Source: Helicobacter sp. 13S00477-4 (lineage in GTDB: Bacteria; Campylobacterota; Campylobacteria; Campylobacterales; Helicobacteraceae). From it: 62,502 nucleotides of DNA. A program made the position numbers and the translations under genes. Location of the stretch: contig NZ_MLAS01000011.1 in the NCBI RefSeq assembly GCF_002272785.1, positions 1 to 62,502 of the forward strand, in the 5' to 3' direction. The notes beneath the pieces were generated by a model, which saw only the letters and a program-made list of their open reading frames with translations, was not told the DNA's origin and did not search any database. This document shows, piece by piece, positions 9,024-18,566 of the stretch. Position 1 is the first letter of the stretch. The number at the start of each line of letters is the position of its first letter.

Positions 9024-10859
9024 ATGCAAGAATTTATCACTATACTCAAAAAAAACGATGAATTAAAAATCATTGATACCCCTTTAGATGTTTACCTAGA
9101 AATCCCTCATTTAGCCTATATTGAGGTCAAAAAAAAAGATGGTGGGAAAGCCTTGCTTTTCACTCATCCAATAGACAAAAAAAATAATAAAACATTTGAC
9201 ATACCTGTCTTGATGAATGTTTTTGGCTCCTATAGACGACTTGAGCTTATCATCGGATCCCCTATTGAAAATATCCCCAATCACCTCAAAAAACTAATCA
9301 ATTTTACACCACCAAAAGGTATAAAATCACTGCTTTCACAGATCAAAGATTTTTTATTCCTGCGGTATGTATTACCCAAACTTGTACGCTCTGTGCCGCC
9401 TTCACAAAATATCGTCATAAAAGATACTATCAACCTTTTTGACCTACCCATTCTAACGACTTGGGAAAAAGATGGTGGGGCATTTATCACAATGGGGCAA
9501 GTATACACTCAAAGCTTGGATGGAAAGAAAAAAAATTTAGGGATGTATCGCTTGCAAGTATATGATGAAAAACATTTAGGGCTACACTGGCAAATCCATA
9601 AAGATTCTAATCATTTTTTTCACGAATACAAAAAAGCAGGCATTAAAATGCCTGTCAGTATAGGAATTGGTGGCAATCCTCTGTATACTTGGTGTGGTCA
9701 AGCACCTTTGCCATATGGAATGTATGAATTAATGCTTTATGGCTTCATCAAAGGCAAAAATCCAAAAGTTTCAAAATGTATCACAAATCCTTTATCTGTG
9801 CCTTATGATTGTGATATTGTGATTGAAGGGTGGGTAGATCCTGAAAAAATGATGCTTGAAGGTCCTTTTGGTGATCATACCGGATTTTATACTCCCATTG
9901 AACCTTACCCTGTGTTGGAAGTGAGTGCTATCACGCACAAAAAATCTCCAATTTACTTAGCTACAGTCGTAGGAAAACCACCATTAGAAGATAAATATAT
10001 GGGATATTTGACAGAAAGGGTATTTTTGCCATTGCTACAAACTAGTGCACATGGATTGATTGATTATTATATGCCTGAAAATGGTGTATTTCACAATCTT
10101 ATTCTGGCAAAAATCGCACCAAGATACCCTGGACACAGCCAACAAATAATGCACAATTTTTGGGGAACTGGTCAGATGAGCTTTGTCAAACATGTTATTT
10201 TTGTCGATGAATCTGCCCCAAAACTCACTGACACACAAGCCATCACCGAACATATTTTAAATCATTTCTCCACAAATAATTTACTCATAACAGAAGGCAT
10301 CTGTGATGCTCTTGATCATTCATCTCCTGATTATGCTTTGGGGGGTAAATTTGGAATTGATGCCACAAAAGCATCTCCAAAAAGAAATTTTGAACTCTAT
10401 AGTGATGAAGAATTATTGATACTTATCCAAAAATATTTATCTGAAGCTATTATTTTAAAACAATACTTTGTCCATACTCAAAATCCTATCTGCATCATTG
10501 GCGTGAAGAAAACCAATCAAAGCATCATAAAAGCTTGCAATAATCTCAAAAAACTTCAAAATTCTTTAGCCATTGTCATCTGCGTTGATGCACATAAAAA
10601 TGACTTAAACAATCCCTATATGTTGATATGGAGAATAACAAACAATATAGATGCCAAACGAGATATATTGATACACCAAAATACAATTTTTATTGATGCT
10701 ACAGATAAAAATAAATCAGATAACTATTTGAGAGAATGGCCGCTAGAAACAGATTGTTCTGAAAATATCATTCAAAATCTTAGAGAAAAAGGACTTTTGG
10801 AAGGGATTTCTGAAGGTTTTATGAAACGATTTCAAATTTGTCAATCCCCTCATACTTAA
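9024..10859 (+). CDS. UbiD-family decarboxylase, probably menaquinone (futalosine) pathway
   Basis: A 611-residue protein. I start at the ATG at 9024 because GAGGA stands 6 nt upstream; an in-frame TTG at 8991 has no such site. The UbiD signature is present: CDIVIEGWVDPEKM, then LEGPFGDHTGFY carrying the conserved acidic active-site residues. UbiD enzymes use prenylated FMN to decarboxylate aromatic acids. Helicobacter makes menaquinone by the futalosine route, where a UbiD homologue (MqnL) decarboxylates the prenylated naphthoate, so that role is likelier than ubiquinone synthesis. The yggS gene follows after 10 bp. Family assignment is firm; the substrate is inferred. Confidence 0.88.
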   Translation: MQEFITILKKNDELKIIDTPLDVYLEIPHLAYIEVKKKDGGKALLFTHPIDKKNNKTFDIPVLMNVFGSYRRLELIIGSPIENIPNHLKKLINFTPPKGIKSLLSQIKDFLFLRYVLPKLVRSVPPSQNIVIKDTINLFDLPILTTWEKDGGAFITMGQVYTQSLDGKKKNLGMYRLQVYDEKHLGLHWQIHKDSNHFFHEYKKAGIKMPVSIGIGGNPLYTWCGQAPLPYGMYELMLYGFIKGKNPKVSKCITNPLSVPYDCDIVIEGWVDPEKMMLEGPFGDHTGFYTPIEPYPVLEVSAITHKKSPIYLATVVGKPPLEDKYMGYLTERVFLPLLQTSAHGLIDYYMPENGVFHNLILAKIAPRYPGHSQQIMHNFWGTGQMSFVKHVIFVDESAPKLTDTQAITEHILNHFSTNNLLITEGICDALDHSSPDYALGGKFGIDATKASPKRNFELYSDEELLILIQKYLSEAIILKQYFVHTQNPICIIGVKKTNQSIIKACNNLKKLQNSLAIVICVDAHKNDLNNPYMLIWRITNNIDAKRDILIHQNTIFIDATDKNKSDNYLREWPLETDCSENIIQNLREKGLLEGISEGFMKRFQICQSPHT

Positions 10860-10869
10860 AGGCAGTAAA

Positions 10870-11544
10870 ATGAATCCTTTTAGAAAAAATCTTGATAATA
10901 TCATCTCAAAGATCGAAAAGGCAAGGATTGCTTTCTCAAGGCATCAAATTGTCCATCTGATTGCTGTATCAAAATATGTCAATACCAATGATATACAAAC
11001 CTTATATGATTGTGGACAAAGAGCATTTGGGGAAAATAAAATTCAAGACTTCAAAACCAAAGCAGATACTCTAAAAGAATTACCCTTACAATGGCATATG
11101 ATAGGCTCTGTACAAGAAAATAAGATCAATGCTCTTCTTGCCTTAAAACCAGCCTTATTGCATTCTTTAGATTCACTAAAATTAGCTCAAGCGATTGAAA
11201 AACGTTGTGCAAGGGATAATTATAATTTGAAAGCCCTTTTACAAATCAATTCTTCAGAAGAGATAACAAAAAGCGGTGTAAAACCTCAAGAAGCTTTCCA
11301 AACTTATCTAAAAATCCTAAATGAATGTCCACATATCAAGCTTGAAGGATTGATGAGTATTGGTGCACATACTGAAGAAATAAAGAAAATTGAACAATCC
11401 TTTCAAATCACAAAAGATATTTTTGATAAACTTTCTAACTATGGGGCTAAAACTCTATCGATGGGCATGAGTTCAGATTTTGAAATCGCTATCTGCTACG
11501 GTGCAAATATGGTACGTATTGGCTCTGCATTATTTGAACGGTAA
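10870..11544 (+). CDS. yggS: YggS/PLPBP-family pyridoxal phosphate homeostasis protein
   Basis: A 224-residue single-domain PLP-binding TIM barrel. The PLP lysine lies in HLIAVSKYV, followed by GENKIQDF, WHMIGSVQENK and the C-terminal SMGMSSDFEIAICYGANMVR phosphate loop. The family carries PLP and affects amino-acid and vitamin B6 balance without a known catalytic reaction. The gene is 10 bp after the UbiD-family gene, with AAAGG as ribosome site, and is convergent with the flagellar chaperone operon (5-bp gap). Confidence 0.92.
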   Translation: MNPFRKNLDNIISKIEKARIAFSRHQIVHLIAVSKYVNTNDIQTLYDCGQRAFGENKIQDFKTKADTLKELPLQWHMIGSVQENKINALLALKPALLHSLDSLKLAQAIEKRCARDNYNLKALLQINSSEEITKSGVKPQEAFQTYLKILNECPHIKLEGLMSIGAHTEEIKKIEQSFQITKDIFDKLSNYGAKTLSMGMSSDFEIAICYGANMVRIGSALFER

Positions 11545-11549
11545 AACTT

Positions 11550-11771
11550 TTATTCAAGGAATTTTTTTGCCATTTTGATTTGGAGCATTTGTTTTTTTAG
11601 TATTTCTTGATCATTTTCAAGCATTTCAATTGCTTGAGAGATTAGTTCTTGGGCAATTAACATCTCTTCAATATCTTTGAATGAATCTGTAGGTAAATCA
11701 AGCACGAGTTCATAGGCTTTTTGTATATTTTTTTCTAAAATAGCAATTTTAAGATTATCTACCCAATTCAT
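11550..11771 (-). CDS. Small FliT-like flagellar protein
   Basis: About 73 residues from the ATG at 11769-11771, which has GGAGGG upstream and overlaps the fliS end by 17 nt. A longer reading from 11816 adds 15 residues. The sequence is helical and acidic throughout, as expected of a small export chaperone. Position directly after fliS matches fliT in many genomes and HP0754 in H. pylori. FliT binds the cap protein FliD. The sequence alone is too short and divergent for proof, so the function comes from position. Confidence 0.6.
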   Translation of the reverse strand: MNWVDNLKIAILEKNIQKAYELVLDLPTDSFKDIEEMLIAQELISQAIEMLENDQEILKKQMLQIKMAKKFLE

Positions 11772-12141
11772 TCTGATAAATTTCCCTCCAAGCTTCAAGT
11801 AAGCCTTTAACAACATTGATTACTGTATCAATTTTTTCACAATTATTCTCTACATTTGCTTGAGTGAGTAATTTGATTTGGTGTGTATAAAGACCTGTCA
11901 AATAAACAGCAACTTCACCACCCTTATCATAATCAAGGATATTAAGCAATTCAGTAAAAATATCAGTAACTCGATTGATATAATAAATCTTTTTTTCAAT
12001 ATCTTGAAGCTCAATATGACGTCGAGCTTGAGAAGCAAATCTCAATATTCCTTCATAAAGCATTTCAATAAGCTTTGCTGGGGATTCTACAGAAACTGAA
12101 TTTTGCTGGTATAGATTATAAGCAGCATTAGCACTTCGCAT
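11755..12141 (-). CDS. fliS: Flagellin export chaperone FliS
   Basis: A 128-residue helical protein with the FliS N-terminal motif (ANAAYNLYQQNSVSVESPAK, then LIEMLYEGILRF). FliS caps the C terminus of flagellin in the cytoplasm until export. It lies 9 bp after fliD, in the flaG-fliD-fliS order conserved in Helicobacter. Confidence 0.96.
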   Translation of the reverse strand: MRSANAAYNLYQQNSVSVESPAKLIEMLYEGILRFASQARRHIELQDIEKKIYYINRVTDIFTELLNILDYDKGGEVAVYLTGLYTHQIKLLTQANVENNCEKIDTVINVVKGLLEAWREIYQNELGR

Positions 12142-12150
12142 TGATTTTCC

Positions 12151-14190
12151 TTATTTTTTCTTAGCAACAGATTGATCAATCATCATTTGAACAGCATTAA
12201 ACTGATTATTCGCCTTTGCAATTTGACCATCATAAGCAGCAAACCTTTCAGCCATTATGTCATAACGGGTTTTCAAAAGATCCATAGCACTTTCCTTATC
12301 TTTTTTGAGATTTTTAACATCTTTGTCTAAGGAATCTTCATATATTTTCAACTTTGCATTATTACCATCGACCAAATCAGACAAAACTTTATTAAATTTT
12401 ACAAAAATACCATCTTGATGGATTTCTCTTCCTTCAAAGTTTTTCTTATCACTCCCATAAAAAAAATCTTGAACCTTCTTTGGGTCAGCATTCAAGGCAG
12501 CAGCAAGCTTAGACTCATCTAAACTCATTTGACTTTTATCATCAAGGCTCAAACCATATTTCATCAAACTTTCTAAATCGCCATCTACACTCATCGTATA
12601 AGAAAAAATATTATTAATAGTGGGACGAATTGTACGTATATCACCCACACCATTAAAAATACCTGCGACTTTTGTATCAACATCATAACGAGTCGTTTCA
12701 TCAAGCTTGGGAACCAGCTCATTATAAGCTTTTACAAATTCTTTAATGTTATCAATAATAACTTGATTATCTCTGCCAATACTTATAATAGCTGGTTTGC
12801 CCGGTTCGGTCACACCTTGAAGAGTCAAAGATACACCATTAATGACATCATTGATCTCATTGGTTGGACGAGTAATAGACACTCCATTATAAGTAAATCT
12901 AGCATCAGAAGCACTTTGAAGATTTTTAAATTTAAAAATTTCACTTTCTAACTTTGAATAATCTTTTATCAAGCCTTCTTTTAAACCAATATCTTTGAGG
13001 GCATTTTTCCCAGCACTATCTTTAGCAGTGATTTTGACTTCCCCTACTTCTGAATTCAAAATCAATTTTCCATTGCCATCAGTTTTTGCATGCATACCTG
13101 CAATATTTTCAATCGCTTCAGCAATGATTTTAGCATTTTGTTCTGCAGTATTCTTTTTATTCGTCATCTTAGAAAGATCTAAAGGCACTGAACCAATATT
13201 TATAATCCCTTCTAATTGTCCTGACTTCACAGGAAGATTAGATTCTAATAAGGGGTCTTTTTGCGATTGGGTTTTTTCAAAACCTAATTCTGCAAGCTTC
13301 TTGCCCCCCAAAGAGACTTCATATCCTCTCCTATCATTGATAACCAAAGACTTCCCTCCATCTGAAAGTCCTACATTAATATCAGTATCAAGCAAATCTT
13401 TCAAATCTGGATTGTTTTTAATGGCTTCTTTAATCGCTTCTTTTAATGCTTGGGCTTTGTCTTGAACTGATATCTTCTCTTTTGTGCTAAAATCAATATT
13501 GATGGTTTGATCATTGCCCTCTTTGTCTTTAAAAGTTAAACTAAAATCACCATCTTTGAGTTCAATGGGTGTTTCACTTATTGGATTAGATATCAAAATA
13601 GAACCAAAATATATTCGACTATTTTCACCTGTATTTTTAGAATTGATCATTAATTGATAAGGTTTTGCACCACCAGTTTTCATTACAATACCTGTAACTT
13701 CACCTTTTGTAGTATCTGTAATTGCTTGGGCAACATCACCAAGACTCATACCAGCTTTAATATCAACAACATAATTCCTGCCATTGGTAAAAAATTTTAG
13801 TTTGACATCTTGATCACTAAAGGCATCATCCCTTGAAGAAAATTTAGTCCCAACTTCATTAATATCACCTTGTGCTATACTCTCAACATCAATCTTAATA
13901 TCTTGTATGGGAACACCAGCACCGACACTAGCTTTGATGGCATCGCCACTAACACTACTTGTCCTAGCAATATAAGGAGAATAATCAGAAAGTGTTTTGA
14001 CAGGAGATTTTAGGCTACTTATAAGGGTTTTTATTTCTACAAGCTCTTTTTGTTTTTCAACATTTTTTTCCATTTTTTTATCAATAGGATCAACCATGGA
14101 CTTTTCATCAGCTTTTTTGAGCTTATCAATCACATCATAATTCAAAACATTGCTCCCTATACCAAGGGAGCTTAGTTTACCCATTGCCAC
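12151..14190 (-). CDS. fliD: Flagellar filament cap protein FliD (hook-associated protein 2)
   Basis: A 679-residue cap protein that assembles flagellin at the filament tip. The N-terminal D0 region (KLSSLGIGSNVLNYDVIDKL) and C-terminal coiled region (TRYDIMAERFAAYDGQIAKA) are the typical paired ends, with variable, lysine- and aspartate-rich D2/D3 domains between. The length matches Helicobacter FliD (about 680), which is longer than the E. coli protein. It lies 19 bp after flaG and before fliS. Confidence 0.96.
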   Translation of the reverse strand: MAMGKLSSLGIGSNVLNYDVIDKLKKADEKSMVDPIDKKMEKNVEKQKELVEIKTLISSLKSPVKTLSDYSPYIARTSSVSGDAIKASVGAGVPIQDIKIDVESIAQGDINEVGTKFSSRDDAFSDQDVKLKFFTNGRNYVVDIKAGMSLGDVAQAITDTTKGEVTGIVMKTGGAKPYQLMINSKNTGENSRIYFGSILISNPISETPIELKDGDFSLTFKDKEGNDQTINIDFSTKEKISVQDKAQALKEAIKEAIKNNPDLKDLLDTDINVGLSDGGKSLVINDRRGYEVSLGGKKLAELGFEKTQSQKDPLLESNLPVKSGQLEGIINIGSVPLDLSKMTNKKNTAEQNAKIIAEAIENIAGMHAKTDGNGKLILNSEVGEVKITAKDSAGKNALKDIGLKEGLIKDYSKLESEIFKFKNLQSASDARFTYNGVSITRPTNEINDVINGVSLTLQGVTEPGKPAIISIGRDNQVIIDNIKEFVKAYNELVPKLDETTRYDVDTKVAGIFNGVGDIRTIRPTINNIFSYTMSVDGDLESLMKYGLSLDDKSQMSLDESKLAAALNADPKKVQDFFYGSDKKNFEGREIHQDGIFVKFNKVLSDLVDGNNAKLKIYEDSLDKDVKNLKKDKESAMDLLKTRYDIMAERFAAYDGQIAKANNQFNAVQMMIDQSVAKKK

Positions 14191-14209
14191 AATGACTCCT
14201 TAAAGAATA

Positions 14210-14590
14210 TCAGCCTTTTTTATCAAAAATAAGTCCAACAATATCATGCATTTTTTTCATCAGTTCAATAGCTTCTTTTGAAGGAATTTCACGGACGATT
14301 TTATCACCATCAACCTCTCTTACTGTCACAACTAAGCCCCTAATATCATCATTATAATTAAAATTTATATCTGTATTGATCCTCTTCATTTCTTTATTCA
14401 ATTCACCACTAAGCAATATCAATTCCTGTTTTAGATCATCTTTTTGTTTCCCTTCATGATATGCTTCTATTTCTTGATCTTGTGTGATATTTGATATTTT
14501 TGCTTGATCTAACTTAATAGGTTTTCCTGCATTACTAGCCAGACTGATTAACTCATTGTGTAATGATGAAGGTTGCAACTTTTCTATCAT
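14210..14590 (-). CDS. flaG: FlaG family flagellar protein
   Basis: A 126-residue protein with the FlaG core (NFNYNDDIRGLVVTVREVDG, then KIVREIPSKEAIELMKKM). FlaG limits filament length in Campylobacter; its mechanism is unclear. It leads the flaG-fliD-fliS operon with an AAGGAG ribosome site and a sigma-28 promoter upstream. Confidence 0.93.
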   Translation of the reverse strand: MIEKLQPSSLHNELISLASNAGKPIKLDQAKISNITQDQEIEAYHEGKQKDDLKQELILLSGELNKEMKRINTDINFNYNDDIRGLVVTVREVDGDKIVREIPSKEAIELMKKMHDIVGLIFDKKG

Positions 14591-14642
14591 TATTTTCTCC
14601 TTATTATTTAAAAATGCCTTTATTTATAATATTACATAACTA

Positions 14643-14669
14643 ATATCGACAAATAAAAAAAGTTTTTTA
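14643..14669 (-). promoter_or_regulatory. Sigma-28 (FliA) promoter of flaG-fliD-fliS
   Basis: On the minus strand: TAAAAAAC, 11 nt of T-rich spacer, then GTCGATAT. The spacing is exactly that of the consensus TAAAGTTT-N11-GCCGATAA. It lies about 52 bp upstream of the flaG start. FliA drives late flagellar genes, which fits the cap, chaperone and filament functions downstream. Confidence 0.75.
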
Positions 14670-14675
14670 TTTACC

Positions 14676-15941
14676 TTATTTGTTTTTAGATATCATTTCC
14701 AAAGGATTGATGTGCTTATCTTTTTGCGTCACTTCAAAACCAAGCTTGCTTTGAATTCTGCCTATTACATAGCCTTTTGGTATTTTTATTCCTGGTTTAA
14801 TAGTAGGGGCAATTTTATCAAGTTGAGAATAGATAGTATGGATTTCATTTTTATGTTCAATGATAACGACTTTTTTCAAAATTGGCACTTCTTTTGCATA
14901 AACAACCTTACCTTCAAGAATATTCCTAACAACTGCATTTGGAACTTTTGATACCAGGGTAACTGACTCATTGAATACTTTGAGTTTATAAACAGGATCA
15001 AAGTAAGGTCCAAATTTTTGTTCTACACTATAGGCAGCCAATGGCGAAATAGTTTTAGGTCCTTTATAATTGGTTGTAGAAATACTACGATAAGAGCTAG
15101 CTACCTGTTTGACATCCAAAGGTGCTTGTAAATCACTCAAAATATCAGGGTTGGATTTTACAGCTGCTTTTTTTCTTTCTTCTTCAGCTGCTTTTTTCGC
15201 CAACAATTCTTTTTCTTTGTTTTTTTTCAAAATATTCAAATTACTCAATATACTATCAAGACTTTTCCTTTCATCATCAATCGTCTTTAGTTTTTTGTCA
15301 TAAGCTTTTAATTCAGATTCTAAATTTGCCATCATCTTTTTTTGTTGAGAAATCATTGTTTGAAGCTTTTGCTTTTTATCTTTTTGAGTGTTGATGAATG
15401 AAGAGATTTTACTAATACTGTTATTAATTTGAGAGATTTGAATGTTGGTATTTAACTCTTCTTGAGTGAGTTTTTCAATCTTATTTTTAGAATCCTTATT
15501 CAAACTCCTAAAAATCTCCTGCAATATGATATCATCAGGAGAAATGGGGCTTTGATGATTTAAAACCATGATAAAAGCCATATCCTTAATGATAATATTG
15601 GCAATATCATCTTGAATACGATTTTTCTTTTTTTCTAATTCATTCAAAGTCTTTTTATGTTCATTGAGGGTTTTTTCTTGAGTGAAATTTTCTGATTGAT
15701 TTTTATTGATACTTTTTTGAACATTTTGGATTTGCTTGTCAAAATCTTTTATTTGCTGGTGTTTTTGATTGATTTTAGCACCTAGTGTGTTCAAAAGATT
15801 ACTAATTTGAACCTTTTCTTGATTCTTTTTTTGTAATTTGGATTGATTGGTATTGATATTTTTATTGATTTCATCTATATTCACAGCAAATAAAAAAATT
15901 GATAAAAATAAAAATAAAAAAAATTTATTAATAAAAAACAC
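14676..15941 (-). CDS. EnvC-like murein hydrolase activator with degenerate LytM domain
   Basis: 421 residues, GTG start with AAAGGAG upstream. A signal peptide/hydrophobic start (1-19) is followed by a long coiled coil (about 25-250, rich in Lys, Gln and Asn) and a C-terminal M23/LytM-like domain (about 310-415). The catalytic HxxxD and HxH of active M23 enzymes are missing: the region that should hold them reads through KLKVFNES and FEVTQKDKHINPLE. That is the pattern of EnvC, which activates amidases and is controlled by FtsEX. ftsX and ftsE are immediately upstream in the same operon, so it is likely the periplasmic effector of FtsEX at division. Confidence 0.85.
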   Translation of the reverse strand: MFFINKFFLFLFLSIFLFAVNIDEINKNINTNQSKLQKKNQEKVQISNLLNTLGAKINQKHQQIKDFDKQIQNVQKSINKNQSENFTQEKTLNEHKKTLNELEKKKNRIQDDIANIIIKDMAFIMVLNHQSPISPDDIILQEIFRSLNKDSKNKIEKLTQEELNTNIQISQINNSISKISSFINTQKDKKQKLQTMISQQKKMMANLESELKAYDKKLKTIDDERKSLDSILSNLNILKKNKEKELLAKKAAEEERKKAAVKSNPDILSDLQAPLDVKQVASSYRSISTTNYKGPKTISPLAAYSVEQKFGPYFDPVYKLKVFNESVTLVSKVPNAVVRNILEGKVVYAKEVPILKKVVIIEHKNEIHTIYSQLDKIAPTIKPGIKIPKGYVIGRIQSKLGFEVTQKDKHINPLEMISKNK

Positions 15942-16751
15942 TCATGCTCTCCTTTGAGAAACAATCACAACAAACACAGAAAATACCGAAATAATAATAG
16001 AAATCAATAAAAGCATTAAAAAATCATTACCAAATCTAAAAATACTCTCTTGTATCTCAAGGGCTTCAATCATCTCCTTAAAACTACTTTGCAACGACAA
16101 ATAAAAAGTCCCTAAAGTAATGATAAAACTTGTGATGATTGAATCTATAATAGCTAATTGAAATAGGTTTCCATTTTTTATCCATATTGGAGCTCCCAAA
16201 AAGCTCATAATTTCCATCCTTTTACTGTGCTCAAAACGCCAAATCTGAATCTGTCTGATTATCAATAAAACAGATAAAATTGTAATCAAAGAAGCAAAAA
16301 TCCAAATATTGAATTTGATTAAAAATAACAATCGATAGACTTGATTGTGTGTTTTACTAAAAGATTCTACTTTCAAGACAGATGGAATTTTTAAGAGAGT
16401 TTTTGTAATCAATTTGAGTTGTTTTTGATCAGGAAAAACAGAAAGCTTGAGCGAATAAAAATAAGGCAAATCTTTTTTGATATTGGAAATATTAGCCTCT
16501 GTCATATTTTGTTTCAAACGTTCAAGCAAAAAATCTGGATTGATCAATGTCAAATTCTTAGCTTCTTTAACATTTTTCACAATCAGATCAAAATTTATCT
16601 TTTCTTGAGTTGCCAATAAGATAGAATAACTTTGTGATAATTTATTTTCTTTTATGGATATAGCACGATTGACCAAAACAATACTCTCAAGACTAAAAAG
16701 CAATGCAAATAACGGGATAATCAATGAAAAATGTCTCTTAAGAGTATTCAT
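15942..16751 (-). CDS. ftsX: Cell division protein FtsX
   Basis: I start at the ATG at 16749-16751 (about 269 residues) because GGAGAAG stands just upstream and it leaves only a 14-nt overlap with ftsE; a longer frame from 16790 overlaps more. There are four membrane segments: one near residues 8-27, a periplasmic loop, then three at about 145-170, 195-220 and 240-265. FtsX is the permease half of FtsEX and transmits ATP hydrolysis to a periplasmic peptidoglycan hydrolase or its activator. The EnvC-like gene starts immediately after. Confidence 0.93.
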   Translation of the reverse strand: MNTLKRHFSLIIPLFALLFSLESIVLVNRAISIKENKLSQSYSILLATQEKINFDLIVKNVKEAKNLTLINPDFLLERLKQNMTEANISNIKKDLPYFYSLKLSVFPDQKQLKLITKTLLKIPSVLKVESFSKTHNQVYRLLFLIKFNIWIFASLITILSVLLIIRQIQIWRFEHSKRMEIMSFLGAPIWIKNGNLFQLAIIDSIITSFIITLGTFYLSLQSSFKEMIEALEIQESIFRFGNDFLMLLLISIIISVFSVFVVIVSQRRA

Positions 16752-17409
16752 ATACTTCTCCATCTTTGATATTAAGTTTTCTATATGCAATATTCAAACG
16801 ATCTGGTATCCTATGGGTGACAACAACAACGGTAACATCAAGTTGTTCATTGGCACTTTTTAATAAGCTCCAAATCATATCGCTTGAATAATCATCAAGA
16901 TTTCCAGTAGGTTCATCAGCCAATATCAATAAAGGTCGATGTGCGATAGCCCTAGCCATAGCAACCCTTTGCTGCTCCCCTCCACTTAGCTCCAAAGGAT
17001 AACGATTTGCTTTATAAAGCAAATCAACATGAGAGAGTAATTTTTCAATCTGTGCATCACAAACTTCTTTTTTATAGCCACTGATAAGCATTGGTAAACG
17101 GATATTCTTCTCAACACTCCATTCTTCAATCAATTTATAATCTTGAAATACAATCCCAATATTCCTACGTAGTTCGTTCACAATACTTTTATTCGCAAAA
17201 GCCATATTGACATGACACACTTCCAAACTACCATCAAATATTTGCAACCCACCATACAAAGATTTTAAAAGAGTACTTTTTCCACTCCCACTAGCTCCTG
17301 AAATAAAAACAAAATCTTTTTGTTCAATCTCAAAATTCGCATTTTTAATAATTGGTTCGTTTTTTTTATAGCCTAAATATAAATCCTTTGCTCGAATAAT
17401 AAAATTCAT
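16738..17409 (-). CDS. ftsE: Cell division ATP-binding protein FtsE
   Basis: A 223-residue ABC ATPase. Walker A is GASGSGKST (about 39-47), the signature is LSGGEQQR, and Walker B is [12 protein letters not shown], the TGNLD extension being usual for FtsE/LolD. It partners FtsX in the inner membrane. Its start overlaps trmB by 4 nt and its end overlaps ftsX. Confidence 0.95.
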   Translation of the reverse strand: MNFIIRAKDLYLGYKKNEPIIKNANFEIEQKDFVFISGASGSGKSTLLKSLYGGLQIFDGSLEVCHVNMAFANKSIVNELRRNIGIVFQDYKLIEEWSVEKNIRLPMLISGYKKEVCDAQIEKLLSHVDLLYKANRYPLELSGGEQQRVAMARAIAHRPLLILADEPTGNLDDYSSDMIWSLLKSANEQLDVTVVVVTHRIPDRLNIAYRKLNIKDGEVYEYS

Positions 17410-18563
17410 TTATCCTCCGCCAATAATTTTAATAACTCTTGATGAGCCATTACATTTGCACAAGTTGCTAAAGGTTTCTCTCCAAAATAGAAAGCTTCTT
17501 GATTTTTTTTATCAAAAATAACCATTTTATTCACAGGCTGATTAAAATTTCCAAAACTAACTGATAAAATGACTTTATCTTGAGTTTTAAAAACATCACA
17601 AATATGTAAAAAATAATCTTGTCTAACGATTTTTTGGGATTCACATATTGATTCTTTTATATCAAAAAAATCAAAATTAAAATCATACTCTATTTTTTGT
17701 TCTTTGTCCTCTTTGAGACAAAAAACCTTTAAATCAAATATATTTTTTTGTTGCCTTTGCCATCTTGCTTCATATTTGCTCACAATAGTATTTGATAGAT
17801 TTTTTGCCACTTCTATTCTAACATTTTTTTCACTCAAGATTGATTCAAAAACATCTTTAAAATAAACCTCATCATCGGTCCTAAAATGCAACATAGAATC
17901 CTTTTTCAGCACCCTCATAGCCTCATTCATCAATGCTGGGACAATAACCCTGCGATGAGGTTTTTTATTCCAAGGAATGGGGAAATGTATATAAATAGCT
18001 TGGCATCGATTTGAAGGTAATATTTCAAGCAAAATCCTAGCATCCATACACACAACAAAAATATTTTTCAAATCAAGTAATTGTACTTGTCTTAAAATTT
18101 GTTCAATAGAAGGGGTATGGATTTCAACACCAATATATTTTTGATCTGGATTTTCTTGTGCCATTTTTAGCAAATGTCTGCCTGATCCAAATCCAATTTC
18201 AATACAAAAATCATTCAGTTCCATACTCATTATTTGACTTGGTTTGAGTAAAAAATCACTTTGATTGGTCTGTTTTGAAGAATCTTCATTTAGGTTATGA
18301 GAAATCACACAAGCTCTTTTTGCTAAGACCCTCAAAGCGCCTTTGAGTATACCTGTAGGGTTTGGCTTGGTATTTTTTTCAGCTTTGATTAAAATATCTT
18401 TTTTTCGTTCCACTTCCCGCAAAAAAAATATATGTTTGCCATAAGAAATACATATTAAAGATTCATTTGGTTTCCTTAAGCTCCTAGCCTGATATAAAAA
18501 CTCATAACCATCTTCTGAAAATGGAGTTTGCAAAAACAAATCTTTGGCTAAAAAATGGGGCAT
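17406..18563 (-). CDS. trmB: tRNA (guanine-N7-)-methyltransferase, long epsilonproteobacterial form
   Basis: 385 residues, well above the roughly 230 of E. coli TrmB. The SAM-binding motif CIEIGFGSGRHLLKMA and the substrate motifs YIGVEIHTPS, IYIHFPIPWNKKPHRR and FRTDDEVYF are in the middle (about 135-260). Extra N-terminal (1-110) and C-terminal (290-385) regions have no obvious motif. It methylates G46 in the tRNA variable loop. It lies 3 bp after the FN3 lipoprotein and overlaps ftsE, so tRNA modification and division genes share a transcript. Confidence 0.92.
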   Translation of the reverse strand: MPHFLAKDLFLQTPFSEDGYEFLYQARSLRKPNESLICISYGKHIFFLREVERKKDILIKAEKNTKPNPTGILKGALRVLAKRACVISHNLNEDSSKQTNQSDFLLKPSQIMSMELNDFCIEIGFGSGRHLLKMAQENPDQKYIGVEIHTPSIEQILRQVQLLDLKNIFVVCMDARILLEILPSNRCQAIYIHFPIPWNKKPHRRVIVPALMNEAMRVLKKDSMLHFRTDDEVYFKDVFESILSEKNVRIEVAKNLSNTIVSKYEARWQRQQKNIFDLKVFCLKEDKEQKIEYDFNFDFFDIKESICESQKIVRQDYFLHICDVFKTQDKVILSVSFGNFNQPVNKMVIFDKKNQEAFYFGEKPLATCANVMAHQELLKLLAEDK

Positions 18564-18566
18564 AAA

